DNA of 6,623 nucleotides from an uncultured Collinsella sp. (GCA_934643435.1 CAKUCJ010000071.1:1-6623), one strand, 5' to 3'. Positions 1-6,623 are shown, counted from the stretch's first letter. The notes: generated by a model not told the origin, from the letters alone. Program-made: numbers and translations.

Positions 1-56
1 CCGCCGAAGCTGAAAGGCAGATTGCCGCTCTGGCGGGTTTGCAGCGTCGAGCCGTT

Positions 57-80
57 ACGCGGTTTGGTAAAACCGCGCAA
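57..80 (-). other. Hairpin just after the ileS stop codon
   Basis: On the minus strand TTGCGCGGTTT (80-70) and AAACCGCGTAA (65-55) can pair into an 11-bp stem with one G-U pair and a 4-nt loop, starting right after the TAG (83-81). No T-run follows, so it is not a standard intrinsic terminator; it may protect the mRNA 3' end or be part of a terminator of another kind. Positions 1-56 hold nothing I can identify. Confidence 0.4.
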
Positions 81-2882
81 CTAGAGTGCCTCGGCGCAGC
101 GTTTACAGATGTGAGCGTGGCCGTTGTACTCGCCGACGGTGGTGCGGTAGTTCCAGCAACGGTCGCAGCACTCGCCCTCGGCAGCCTCGATGACAACGGA
201 AAGCTCCTCGCCCTGGGTCAGTTCAACATCGGAGACGATGTAGAACTCGTCCAGGTCGACGGCCTTGTCGCCGGTCAGCAGCGCGTACATCTCGGCGGGA
301 ACGACCGCCTTGACGCGGACCTGCTGGCTCTTGGTGAAGGTACCTGAGGAGCGGGCATCCTCAAGAGCCTTAGTCACGGCGCTACGGAGCTCGAGCGAAG
401 CCTCGAGCACGCCCTCAAACTCATTGGCCTCGTCGACCGTGATGGGCGACTTGTACCAATCGAGCAGCGCAGCGTACTTCTGGTGATCGACGCAGCCGGC
501 GGGCGCATAGGCCATGGCCTCGTCGACCGTGTAAGACAGGATCGGCTGCAGGTCGCGCATGAGCATCGAGAAGAGCTCAGCCAGCACGGTCTGGGCGCTG
601 CGGCGCTCGAGCGAGCCGGGCTTGTCGCAGTACAGACGGTCCTTCAGGGCGTCGAGGTACACGTTGGAAAGCTCGGTGACCACGAAGTCGTAGAGCGCAC
701 GGTAGGCGCGCGGGAACTCGTAGCTAGCGTAGGCGTCGTCGACCTCGGCCTGGACCTGGGTCAGGCGGGCAACCATGAGCTTGTCGAGCGGCAGCAGGTC
801 GGCAAAGGCGACGCCGTCGGTCTCGGGCTCAAACTGGCCCTCGAGCTCGGAAAGCAGGAAGCGCAGCGTGTTGCGGAAACGGCGGTAGGCATCGGACGTA
901 CGAGCGAGAATCTCGTGGTCGATGGACACGTCGGAGCTGGTGTCGACGGAGGCAACCCACAGGCGGATGATGTCGGCGCCCATCTCGTCGCAGACCTTGT
1001 TGGGGTCGATGACGTTGCCGAGCGACTTGGACATCTTGCGGCCCTGGCCATCGAGGGTGAAGCCCTGCGAGACGACCGCCTTGTACGGAGCGTGTCCATT
1101 GGCGCCCACCGAGGTGAGCAGCGAGCTCTGGAACCAACCGCGGTGCTGGTCGGAGCCCTCGAGGTACACGTCCGCCGGATACTCCAGCTCGGGACGGTAC
1201 TCGCAGACGGCCTTCCAGGACACGCCAGAATCCCACCACACGTCAAGGATGTCCTTATCGGCCTTGAGGTGATGACCGCCGCACTTGGGGCAGACGCAGG
1301 CCTCGCCCAGGTAGCTCTCGGGAGTGTCGGTGAACCAGGCGTCGGATCCCTTCTCGTGGAAGAGCTTGATGACGGCGTCGAGCGTGGCGTCGTTCATGAC
1401 CTTCTCGCCGCAGTCGGCGCAGGTGTAGCTGGGGATAGGCACGCCCCAGTTGCGCTGGCGGCTGATGCACCAGTCGGGACGCTGCTCGACCATGGCGCCG
1501 ATGCGGTTGGCGGCGTGGGCCGGATACCACTTGACGTTCTCGCGGACCTCCTTGCCAGCCTGCTCGCGCAGACCGGTCTTGTCCATCGAGACAAACCACT
1601 GATCGGTAGCACGGAAGAGCACCGGGTGCTTGCAGCGCCAGCAGTGCGGATAGCTATGCGTGATCTTCTTCTCGAGGACCAGGGTACCGCGCTCGCGCAG
1701 GAACTCGATGATGTGCGGGTTGGCCTCGTCGGTATCCATACCGCTGAAGGGGCCACCGGTGCCAAACTCCTCGCCGGTGTAGAACTTGCCGTCGTCATCG
1801 ACCGGCATGCAGATGTCGGTGATGCCCTCCTTGAGACAGGCGAAGTAGTCGTCGACGCCGTGGCCGGGCGAGTTGTGGACGATACCGGTACCGTCATCGA
1901 CACCGACGTAATCGGCCAGCAGCGCCACGCCCTCGACACCGTCGAAGATCGGCTGCTTGTAGTGGATGTGGTGGAAGGTCTCGGCGGGAACCACGTAGGG
2001 CTTGCCGTCGACCATGACCGGAGTGTACTCCCAGCCAAACTCCTCGCAGCACTTGGGAGCCAGGTCCTCGAGCATGACCTCGGCGCGGCCGTCGTGCTCG
2101 ACGGCGACGTAAGCGGCGCCGGGCTTGAGGGAAACTGCCTGGTCGGAGGGGATGGTCCACGGCGTGGTCGTCCAGATGATGAAGTCGACCGGGCCGTCAA
2201 AGTTCTCGAGGCCGGCGGGCTTGGAGGTCATCTCGAAGCGCACGAAGATGGAGGGGCTCGTCTCGTCGGAGTACTCGATCTCGGCCTCAGCGAGCGCGGT
2301 GTGGCAGTGCTTGCACCAGTGGACGGGCTTGTGACCGCGATAGATCATGCCCTTATCGAACATAGCCTTAAAGACCTCGATGTCGGCGGCGTCGTGCTGG
2401 TGATAGAGCGTAAGGTAGGGGTTGTCCCAGTCGCCGAGCACGCCCAGGCGGCGGAAACCGGCCTTCTGCAGCTCGATGTTCTCGACGGCGAACTTGTTGC
2501 AGAGCTCGCGGATCTTAGCCGTGGAGGTCTGGTTGAACTTCTCGGTGCCGAGCTTCTCCTCGACCTTGTGCTCGATCGGCTGACCGTGGCAGTCCCAACC
2601 GGGGACATAGGGAACTTCAAAGCCCTGCATCATCCAGTAACGGTTGATCATGTCCTTGGAGATCTTATTCATGGCGTGGCCGATGTGGATCGGGCCGTTG
2701 GCGTACGGAGGGCCGTCGTGCAGCACGAACTTCTTGTGACCCTCGTTCTTCTTCAGAACTTGCTCGTAGACCTTGTTGTCCTGCCAGTCCTTGAGTCGCT
2801 TGGGCTCGGACTTGGAAAGACCGGCACGCATAGGAAATCCGGTTTTGGGCAGATTCATCGTCTGCTTGTACTCGTTTGCCAC
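81..2882 (-). CDS. ileS: Isoleucine--tRNA ligase (IleRS)
   Basis: Charges tRNA-Ile with isoleucine in the cytoplasm and hydrolyses mischarged valine. Starting at GTG 2882, the product is 933 residues, the usual length. Class I signatures are HIGH at residues 66-69 and KMSKS at 616-620. The editing domain includes the WTTTPWT stretch (about 237-243) and the GTGIVHNSPGHGVDDY block (331-346). CxxC pairs lie at 190/193, 414/417, 488/491 and 531/534. The C-terminal zinc knuckle uses C906, C909, C926 and C929, typical of the bacterial IleRS1 type and unlike the mupirocin-resistant IleRS2 type. GTG 2882 is chosen because AAAGGGG lies 4 nt before it. An upstream ATG at 2987 is in frame but would make the T-box terminator coding. 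ATG 2858 is a second possible start but lacks this ribosome binding site. The gene stands alone under a T-box leader, so expression should rise when uncharged tRNA-Ile accumulates. Confidence 0.98.
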   Translation of the reverse strand: MANEYKQTMNLPKTGFPMRAGLSKSEPKRLKDWQDNKVYEQVLKKNEGHKKFVLHDGPPYANGPIHIGHAMNKISKDMINRYWMMQGFEVPYVPGWDCHGQPIEHKVEEKLGTEKFNQTSTAKIRELCNKFAVENIELQKAGFRRLGVLGDWDNPYLTLYHQHDAADIEVFKAMFDKGMIYRGHKPVHWCKHCHTALAEAEIEYSDETSPSIFVRFEMTSKPAGLENFDGPVDFIIWTTTPWTIPSDQAVSLKPGAAYVAVEHDGRAEVMLEDLAPKCCEEFGWEYTPVMVDGKPYVVPAETFHHIHYKQPIFDGVEGVALLADYVGVDDGTGIVHNSPGHGVDDYFACLKEGITDICMPVDDDGKFYTGEEFGTGGPFSGMDTDEANPHIIEFLRERGTLVLEKKITHSYPHCWRCKHPVLFRATDQWFVSMDKTGLREQAGKEVRENVKWYPAHAANRIGAMVEQRPDWCISRQRNWGVPIPSYTCADCGEKVMNDATLDAVIKLFHEKGSDAWFTDTPESYLGEACVCPKCGGHHLKADKDILDVWWDSGVSWKAVCEYRPELEYPADVYLEGSDQHRGWFQSSLLTSVGANGHAPYKAVVSQGFTLDGQGRKMSKSLGNVIDPNKVCDEMGADIIRLWVASVDTSSDVSIDHEILARTSDAYRRFRNTLRFLLSELEGQFEPETDGVAFADLLPLDKLMVARLTQVQAEVDDAYASYEFPRAYRALYDFVVTELSNVYLDALKDRLYCDKPGSLERRSAQTVLAELFSMLMRDLQPILSYTVDEAMAYAPAGCVDHQKYAALLDWYKSPITVDEANEFEGVLEASLELRSAVTKALEDARSSGTFTKSQQVRVKAVVPAEMYALLTGDKAVDLDEFYIVSDVELTQGEELSVVIEAAEGECCDRCWNYRTTVGEYNGHAHICKRCAEAL

Positions 2883-2925
2883 GGTACCCCTTTCTTGTCG
2901 TGGGCGCGCACGCCCTCTGGGCACC

Positions 2926-2962
2926 AAAAAAGCGCCCGTCCCTGCAAGCTGGGACGAAGCGC
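2926..2962 (-). terminator. T-box-controlled intrinsic terminator of the ileS leader
   Basis: On the minus strand GCGCTTCGTCCC (2962-2951) pairs with GGGACGGGCGC (2942-2932) around an 8-nt loop, with one bulged U and one G-U pair, followed by six T (2931-2926). It is the off state of the riboswitch and lies about 44 nt upstream of the ileS start codon. Its 5' arm is also the 3' arm of the antiterminator. A small GC hairpin (2915-2902) follows before the ribosome binding site. Confidence 0.93.
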
Positions 2963-3232
2963 CACAAAACGGGCCGTGCGCCCGCAAAAGCTCTTCGCTT
3001 AACCACCCAGCTTAGATGCCCTCGCCCGCGTCGCCGCGCGCTCGCATCCGTTACTCGGCTGGCCTGTATCGACGACCATCTCGGCGATGTCTACTAAGAC
3101 GAACCTGTGCGGCACATCCGTTGGGACCGCAGCTCCGGGGTGATTTTCATCGGACGCATGCACGGGTTCTCAGCACTCCCCGCTCTCTGTGGCACGCGGA
3201 TGGCCGACTACTCGTCCCCATCAACGCTTATG
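2926..3232 (-). promoter_or_regulatory. T-box riboswitch (Ile specifier) controlling ileS
   Basis: A leader RNA that senses uncharged tRNA-Ile and decides whether transcription continues into ileS. Read on the minus strand: the Stem I base and kink-turn region GATGGGGACGAGTAG (3222-3208) can pair through GGGAC with GTCCC near 3127-3123. CAGAGAG (3189-3183) and GTGCTGAGAAC (3176-3166) match the conserved distal Stem I elements. The specifier is ATC at 3144-3142, within GAAAATCACC, an isoleucine codon. An AGTA element lies at 3095-3092. The antiterminator has a 7-bp outer helix, AGCTGGG (3012-3006) with CCCAGCT (2953-2947), a 7-nt bulge TGGTTAA (3005-2999) that can pair with the tRNA ACCA end, and a 6-bp inner helix GCGAAG (2998-2993) with CTTCGT (2959-2954). 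It shares 2951-2959 with the terminator, so the two folds exclude each other. The family is known; the fold was read by eye. The 5' end is inferred from the candidate promoter. Confidence 0.94.
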
Positions 3233-3238
3233 CGCTGT

Positions 3239-3268
3239 ATGGTAGCACGGTCCGCGCCAGCGAAAAAC
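3239..3268 (-). promoter_or_regulatory. Candidate ileS leader promoter (extended -10)
   Basis: On the minus strand TGCTACCAT forms an extended -10 (TGn plus TACCAT at 3244-3239), placed just upstream of the first recognisable T-box sequence, which puts transcription start near 3232. The -35 region about 17-18 bp upstream is only a T-rich stretch (TTTTTC/TTTTCG) and is weak. The position fits the T-box start well; the exact hexamers are a guess. Confidence 0.4.
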
Positions 3269-3287
3269 CCTCAACACTGGTTTTATA

Positions 3288-3355
3288 CGTTCGAAATTTC
3301 TCACGGCTATGCGCCTTCTCTTGGAGCAAAATACCTGAAAGCACTTTATCGAACG
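3288..3355. repeat. Spaced inverted repeat upstream of the dehydrogenase gene
   Basis: CGTTCGA at 3288-3294 is the exact reverse complement of TCGAACG at 3349-3355, with 54 nt between. The right arm ends just before the dehydrogenase ribosome binding site (3357-3363). GAAATTTC (3293-3300) is a separate 8-bp palindrome. This stretch must hold the promoter of the plus-strand gene, but I see no good one: TTGGAG (3321-3326) with TTTATC (3345-3350), 18 bp apart, is the best and would start transcription almost at the ribosome binding site. The repeat could be an operator or chance. Confidence 0.25.
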
Positions 3356-3368
3356 AAAGAAGGTTGCT

Positions 3369-4457
3369 ATGCGCACCATTGGAATGAGCGATTACACCGT
3401 TGGCGAGGGCTGCTTTGCCGAGCTGCCCGCCGCGCTGGCCGAGTACGGAGCGACGAAGGTTACCATCATTGGCGGCAAGCGCGCCCTGGCCGCGGCGCTG
3501 CCGGGTATCGAGGCGGCACTTGAGGGCACCGATGTCGAAGTTCTGGAGACGCGCGTCTACGGCACCAACAGCACGCGCGCCAACATTGCCAAGCTCGTGA
3601 ACTCCCCTGCCTGCAAGGAGGCTGACGTGCTTATCGCATGCGGAGGCGGCAAAGCGCTCGACACCGTCAAGACCGCGGCCATCGAGCTCAAGAAGATCGT
3701 CTTCACCGTCCCGACGATCTGCTCCAACTGCTCCGCCGCGACCGCCATTGCCGTCGTGTACAACGACGACGGCTCGCTCGAGGGTTATTCGTATCCCAAC
3801 CGCCCCGCGCACATCTTCATTAACCCCAAGATCATCGCCGAAGCACCGGCGGAGTACTTCTGGGCCGGTGTGGGCGATGCCCTGTCTAAGCAGCCCGAGG
3901 TCGAATACGCCACGAGCGCCGGCAACCTGGAGCACACGGCCGGCCTTGGCTTGGCGCTTGCCCACACCTGCTCCGAGCCGCTGTTTACCTATGGCGTCCA
4001 GGGTCTTGAGGACGTGCGCGAGAACCTGTCGAGCGAAGCCGTCAAGCAAATCGCGCTCGACATCGTGGTCAACACGGGCTATGTCTCGAACCTCACGAAC
4101 CAGAACGATTACTACTACAACTCGAGCGTGGCGCACGCGTTCTACAACGCCACCTGCAGCATCCCGCGCGAGGGAACGTATCTACACGGCGAGGTCGTGA
4201 GCCTGGGTGTGCTCGTACTGTTTGCCTATACGGGCGATACCGAGAACCTTGAGCGCTACGCCGCCTTTAACAAGCAGATGGGCCTGCCCGTGACGCTTGA
4301 GCAGGTCGGCCTTACCGAGGCGGATATCCCGGCCCTGTGCGAGTTCGCGCACGCCACCAACGAGTGGAAGCAGGGCAACCCGGAGCCCTTCACCGACGAG
4401 AAGTTCGCCGCTGCCATCAAGGCCGCCAACGCCTACGGCCACACGCTGCTGGCCTAA
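3369..4457 (+). CDS. Iron-containing alcohol dehydrogenase, GldA/HcxA-like
   Basis: A 362-residue cytoplasmic NAD(P)-dependent oxidoreductase of the group III metal-dependent alcohol dehydrogenase family, about the length of glycerol dehydrogenase. The N-terminal Rossmann-like half has GGGKALDTVK (92-101), the dinucleotide-binding signature. The C-terminal helical half keeps all three expected metal ligands: Asp170 in GVGDAL, His256 in VAHAFYN and His273 in LHGEVV. The segment TICSNCSAATAIAVVY (116-131) aligns with the glycerol dehydrogenase segment TIASTDAPCSALSVIY, but the substrate-binding Asp is Cys121 here, so glycerol may not be the substrate; E. coli hydroxycarboxylate dehydrogenase HcxA (YbdH) also lacks that Asp as I recall it. 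The start at ATG 3369 has GAAAGAAGG ending 5 nt upstream. The gene is monocistronic, divergent from the ileS leader and ended by the hairpin at 4464. Family assignment is firm; substrate is unknown. Confidence 0.93.
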   Translation: MRTIGMSDYTVGEGCFAELPAALAEYGATKVTIIGGKRALAAALPGIEAALEGTDVEVLETRVYGTNSTRANIAKLVNSPACKEADVLIACGGGKALDTVKTAAIELKKIVFTVPTICSNCSAATAIAVVYNDDGSLEGYSYPNRPAHIFINPKIIAEAPAEYFWAGVGDALSKQPEVEYATSAGNLEHTAGLGLALAHTCSEPLFTYGVQGLEDVRENLSSEAVKQIALDIVVNTGYVSNLTNQNDYYYNSSVAHAFYNATCSIPREGTYLHGEVVSLGVLVLFAYTGDTENLERYAAFNKQMGLPVTLEQVGLTEADIPALCEFAHATNEWKQGNPEPFTDEKFAAAIKAANAYGHTLLA

Positions 4458-4463
4458 CCTGCC

Positions 4464-4505
4464 AAAACCACCACAAAGGGGACAGGCACCTTTGTGGTGG
4501 TTTTT
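4464..4505 (+). terminator. Strong intrinsic terminator after the dehydrogenase gene, probably bidirectional
   Basis: A perfect 16-bp stem, 4464-4479 with 4489-4504, around the loop GGACAGGCA, followed on the plus strand by a run of five T (4501-4505). On the minus strand the stem ends in four T, so it may also end the convergent DUF523 transcript, whose TAA stop (4506-4504) lies in its foot. The centre, GGGGACAGGCACC, looks like a dispersed-repeat motif (see findings). Confidence 0.9.
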
Positions 4506-4959
4506 AATTCTGCAGCATGCTCGGGTCGAATTCGCTTGCGGGGATCACGCGGTAGCCGTGGCGAAGGAGTTGGTCGACGAAGACGCCATTGCCCGGAGTG
4601 AGGGTTCCGCTGAACGTTCCGTCGTAGATACGGCCCACGCCGCACGAGGGGCTGCGGTCCTGCAGGATGCAAGCGACGATCTCGGAAGATCCGCCTGCCT
4701 GCTCGCACATATCGAGCGCGCGCTGGGCGCCCAAGCGAAACTCGCGGTCGACCGACACGCCCTCACGGGTGCGAACCTCACCATCCACGATCTCGGACGG
4801 ATCGCGCGGCGTGGGCAGGCCGCCAAAGACCTCGGGGCACACGAGGAGCACCTCGGTCCCCGTGCGCTCGCAGGCCTCAACCAGCTCACGGCGGTAGTTA
4901 TCGAGCCCGTTGTACTTGCAGCTCTCGCCCATCAAGCAGGCGCTTACCACGATCTTCAT
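4504..4959 (-). CDS. DUF523 family protein, TudS-like (thiouracil desulfurase type)
   Basis: A 151-residue soluble protein of the DUF523 (YbbK) family. Characterised members called TudS carry a [4Fe-4S] cluster and remove sulfur from thiouracil. Conserved family blocks are present: SACLMG with Cys8, the CPEVFGGLPTPRDP block with Cys41, and DRSPSCG with Cys106. These three cysteines match the expected cluster ligands, leaving one iron free for substrate sulfur. The start at ATG 4959 is chosen because AAAGG lies 6 nt upstream and the product then begins MKIVVSACL, as in the family. ATG 4965 directly abuts the ribosome binding site, and ATG 5001 lies inside the upstream hairpin. It is convergent with the dehydrogenase gene and follows the ftsH terminator with little room for its own promoter. 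The family call is firm. The desulfurase activity is inferred by homology, since many members are untested. Confidence 0.92.
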   Translation of the reverse strand: MKIVVSACLMGESCKYNGLDNYRRELVEACERTGTEVLLVCPEVFGGLPTPRDPSEIVDGEVRTREGVSVDREFRLGAQRALDMCEQAGGSSEIVACILQDRSPSCGVGRIYDGTFSGTLTPGNGVFVDQLLRHGYRVIPASEFDPSMLQN

Positions 4960-4975
4960 TTCCATCCTTTCCCAG

Positions 4976-5015
4976 CAAAACGCCCCATTTGAGATTGTCA
5001 CTCAAATGGGGCGTT
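4976..5015 (-). terminator. Intrinsic terminator downstream of ftsH
   Basis: A perfect 15-bp stem, 5001-5015 with 4979-4993, with a 7-nt loop. On the minus strand the 3' arm ends in TTTT (two of them inside the stem), giving a short U-tract. It lies about 20 nt after the ftsH stop and immediately before the ribosome binding site of the DUF523 gene, so it separates the two genes or attenuates read-through into the second. Confidence 0.85.
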
Positions 5016-5034
5016 CGACGCTATACGACCAGTC

Positions 5035-6623
5035 TTACTGCTGCTTCGGCATCAGTGGGTTCTCACGCGTGAGGAGATTCATGAACTCCTCGCCCGTGAT
5101 GGTCTCCTTCTTGTACAGATAACGAGCCAGCTCATGGAGCTTGAACTTGTTCTCCTTCAGGATCTGCAGGGCGCGATCGTGGGCGTCCTCAATCAGCTTG
5201 GCGACGATCGCGTCCACGCGCTCGGCCGTACCGGGAGCGCAGGTGAGCGACGTGTCCTGGTTAAGGTACGCATTCTGAACAGTACCGAGCGCCATCATGC
5301 CAAACTCGTCAGACATACCAAAGCGCGTCACCATGTTGCGGGCGAGCTTGGTAGCCTGCTCGATATCGTTGGCGGCACCGGTCGTCATCTCGCCAAAGAT
5401 GAGCTCCTCGGCCGCGCGACCACCGCAATAGACGGCGAGCTTGTCCAGGACCTCCTGACGCGTGGTCAGGAAGCGCTCGTCCTCCTCGACCTGCATGGTG
5501 TAGCCCAGAGCGCCGCTCGTGCGCGGCACGATGGTGATCTTCGTAACCGGAGCGGAGCCCTTCTGACGGGCGGCGACGATAGCATGACCGATCTCGTGAT
5601 AGGAAACGACCTGCTTCTCGTGGTCGGACAGCACCGTGGACTTACGCTGCTGACCGGCGATGACGACCTCCACCGACTCCTCAAAGTCATCCTGCGTTGC
5701 GCGCTTGCGACCCTCGCGGACGGCGCGAAGGGCGCCCTCGTTGATGATATTGGCCAGGTCGGCGCCCGAGGCACCGGGCGTGGCGCGGGCAATCGCGGTC
5801 AGGTCGATCGGCGGCTCGGTCTTCACGCTCTTGGCGTGCAGCTCAAGAATGTTCTTGCGGCCGGTCAGGTCGGGCAGCTCCACGGGAATACGGCGGTCAA
5901 AACGGCCGGGGCGCAGCAGGGCCGGATCAAGACTGTCGGGACGGTTGGTCGCGGCCAAAACAACGATACCCTTGTGGTTGTCGAATCCGTCCATCTCGGT
6001 CAGCAGCTGGTTGAGTGTCTGCTCGCGCTCGTCGTTGCCACTAAAGCCGCCGCCATCGCGCTTCTTGCCGATGGTATCAATCTCGTCGATAAAGACGATG
6101 CACGGGGCCTTTTCCTTGGCCTGCTTGAAAAGGTCACGCACCTTGGCAGCGCCACGACCGACGAACATCTCAACAAACTCAGAACCCGAAATGCTAAAGA
6201 ACGGCACGCCCGCCTCGCCGGCAACAGCCTTGGCGAGCAGGGTCTTACCGGTGCCCGGAGGGCCAACGAGTAGGGCACCGCGCGGCAGCTTGGCGCCGAT
6301 CTCCTCATAGCGCTGCGGCTTCTCCAGAAAGTCGACAACCTCTTTGAGGGACTCCTTGGCCTCTTCCTGGCCGGCGACGTCCTTAAAGGTCACGCCCACA
6401 TCCTTGGAGGCGATCACGCGCGCGCCGGACTTACCCAGTCCGCCGCCGCCAAAACCACCGCCGCCAAAGTTCATCGACGGACCGTCATCACCCATGGCCT
6501 TCTTCATGCGGCGGTTGAGCCACCAGCCAATCAGGAAGAAAATCGCCATGGGAAGAATGAGGGTGAGCAGGTAGTAGGTCATCAGACCCGAGTTCTTATC
6601 GGGAACGACTGACTCGAGCGAGG
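5035..6623 (-). CDS. ftsH: ATP-dependent zinc metalloprotease FtsH, 5' end outside the window
   Basis: A membrane-anchored AAA+ protease that unfolds and degrades misassembled membrane proteins and short-lived regulators. The frame is open to the right edge with no stop, so the N terminus (first membrane segment and most of the external domain) is missing; 528 codons are visible. Numbering from the Met at 6582, which is probably internal: a membrane segment at about 2-22, a glycine-rich linker (39-50), Walker A GPPGTGKT (107-114), pore loop FVG (140-142), Walker B IVFIDE (162-167), the second region of homology with arginine fingers R224 and R227, zinc-site HEIGH (329-333) and the third zinc ligand D406. 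The C-terminal tail after the protease helices is short, ending PLMPKQQ. All catalytic residues are present. The pore segment reads FVGRGA where FVGVGA is usual. A terminator follows the stop codon. Confidence 0.97.
   Translation of the reverse strand, partial: SLESVVPDKNSGLMTYYLLTLILPMAIFFLIGWWLNRRMKKAMGDDGPSMNFGGGGFGGGGLGKSGARVIASKDVGVTFKDVAGQEEAKESLKEVVDFLEKPQRYEEIGAKLPRGALLVGPPGTGKTLLAKAVAGEAGVPFFSISGSEFVEMFVGRGAAKVRDLFKQAKEKAPCIVFIDEIDTIGKKRDGGGFSGNDEREQTLNQLLTEMDGFDNHKGIVVLAATNRPDSLDPALLRPGRFDRRIPVELPDLTGRKNILELHAKSVKTEPPIDLTAIARATPGASGADLANIINEGALRAVREGRKRATQDDFEESVEVVIAGQQRKSTVLSDHEKQVVSYHEIGHAIVAARQKGSAPVTKITIVPRTSGALGYTMQVEEDERFLTTRQEVLDKLAVYCGGRAAEELIFGEMTTGAANDIEQATKLARNMVTRFGMSDEFGMMALGTVQNAYLNQDTSLTCAPGTAERVDAIVAKLIEDAHDRALQILKENKFKLHELARYLYKKETITGEEFMNLLTRENPLMPKQQ

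Noticed and set aside
2877..2888. A second T-box-like GGGGTACCGTG at the ileS start
   Set aside because: It lacks the TGG needed for tRNA pairing and has no helices around it; it is simply the ribosome binding site plus the GTG start.
2883..2987. A longer ileS start at ATG 2987, adding 35 residues
   Set aside because: The extra codons are made of the terminator and antiterminator of the T-box, and a good ribosome binding site precedes GTG 2882.
483..3002. An 839-codon open frame on the plus strand opposite ileS
   Set aside because: It is antisense to a certain ileS, has low-complexity Val/Leu/Gly/Asp-rich composition typical of a GC-rich shadow frame, and runs into the T-box terminator.
3016..3523. 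Small plus-strand open frames across the T-box region (starts at 3016 and 3107)
   Set aside because: They read the riboswitch backwards and then enter the dehydrogenase gene out of frame; the RNA structure explains the conservation.
3228..4136. A 302-codon minus-strand frame opposite the dehydrogenase gene
   Set aside because: Antisense to a gene with intact family motifs; composition is that of a reverse-complement shadow, and its 3' end overlaps the intergenic promoter region.
4960..5001. N-terminal extension of the DUF523 protein from ATG 5001
   Set aside because: The added 14 codons lie in the ftsH terminator hairpin and the family normally begins near the SACL motif.
5134..6273. A 379-codon plus-strand frame opposite ftsH
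   Set aside because: Shadow of ftsH: biased composition, no recognisable motif and no plausible ribosome binding site seen.

Overview
The window is about 60% GC by eye and reads as ordinary chromosome from a high-GC Gram-positive-like anaerobe. GTG start use, AAAGG/AGGGG ribosome binding sites, a transcription-terminating T-box in front of ileS and the flavour of the FtsH and IleRS proteins fit a gut actinobacterium of the Coriobacteriia (Collinsella-like). That placement is an inference from style, not from a database match.

Layout from left to right: positions 1-80 are a short edge stretch with a hairpin. ileS (isoleucyl-tRNA synthetase) fills 81-2882 on the minus strand. Its leader, about 2883-3232 minus, holds a full T-box riboswitch with an ATC (Ile) specifier, an antiterminator, a competing intrinsic terminator and a candidate promoter near 3240. 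Divergently, 3369-4457 plus encodes an iron-containing (GldA/HcxA-like) alcohol dehydrogenase. It ends at a strong hairpin (4464-4505) shared with the stop codon of a convergent minus-strand gene, a DUF523/TudS-type small iron-sulfur protein (4504-4959). Upstream of that gene a second 15-bp hairpin terminates the 3' end of ftsH (5035 to the right edge, minus), which is cut by the window end.

The genes look like independent single-gene units, each bounded by its own hairpin, not one pathway: translation (ileS), redox metabolism (dehydrogenase), RNA-base desulfuration or an unknown Fe-S role (DUF523), and membrane protein quality control (ftsH). The richest non-coding signal is the ileS T-box. 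It is convincing in nearly every element, but its antiterminator bulge reads UGGUUAA instead of the usual UGGNACC, and its antiterminator loop contains an additional GC-rich hairpin. I found no CRISPR array, insertion sequence, tRNA or rRNA gene, and no evidence of an entirely new system.
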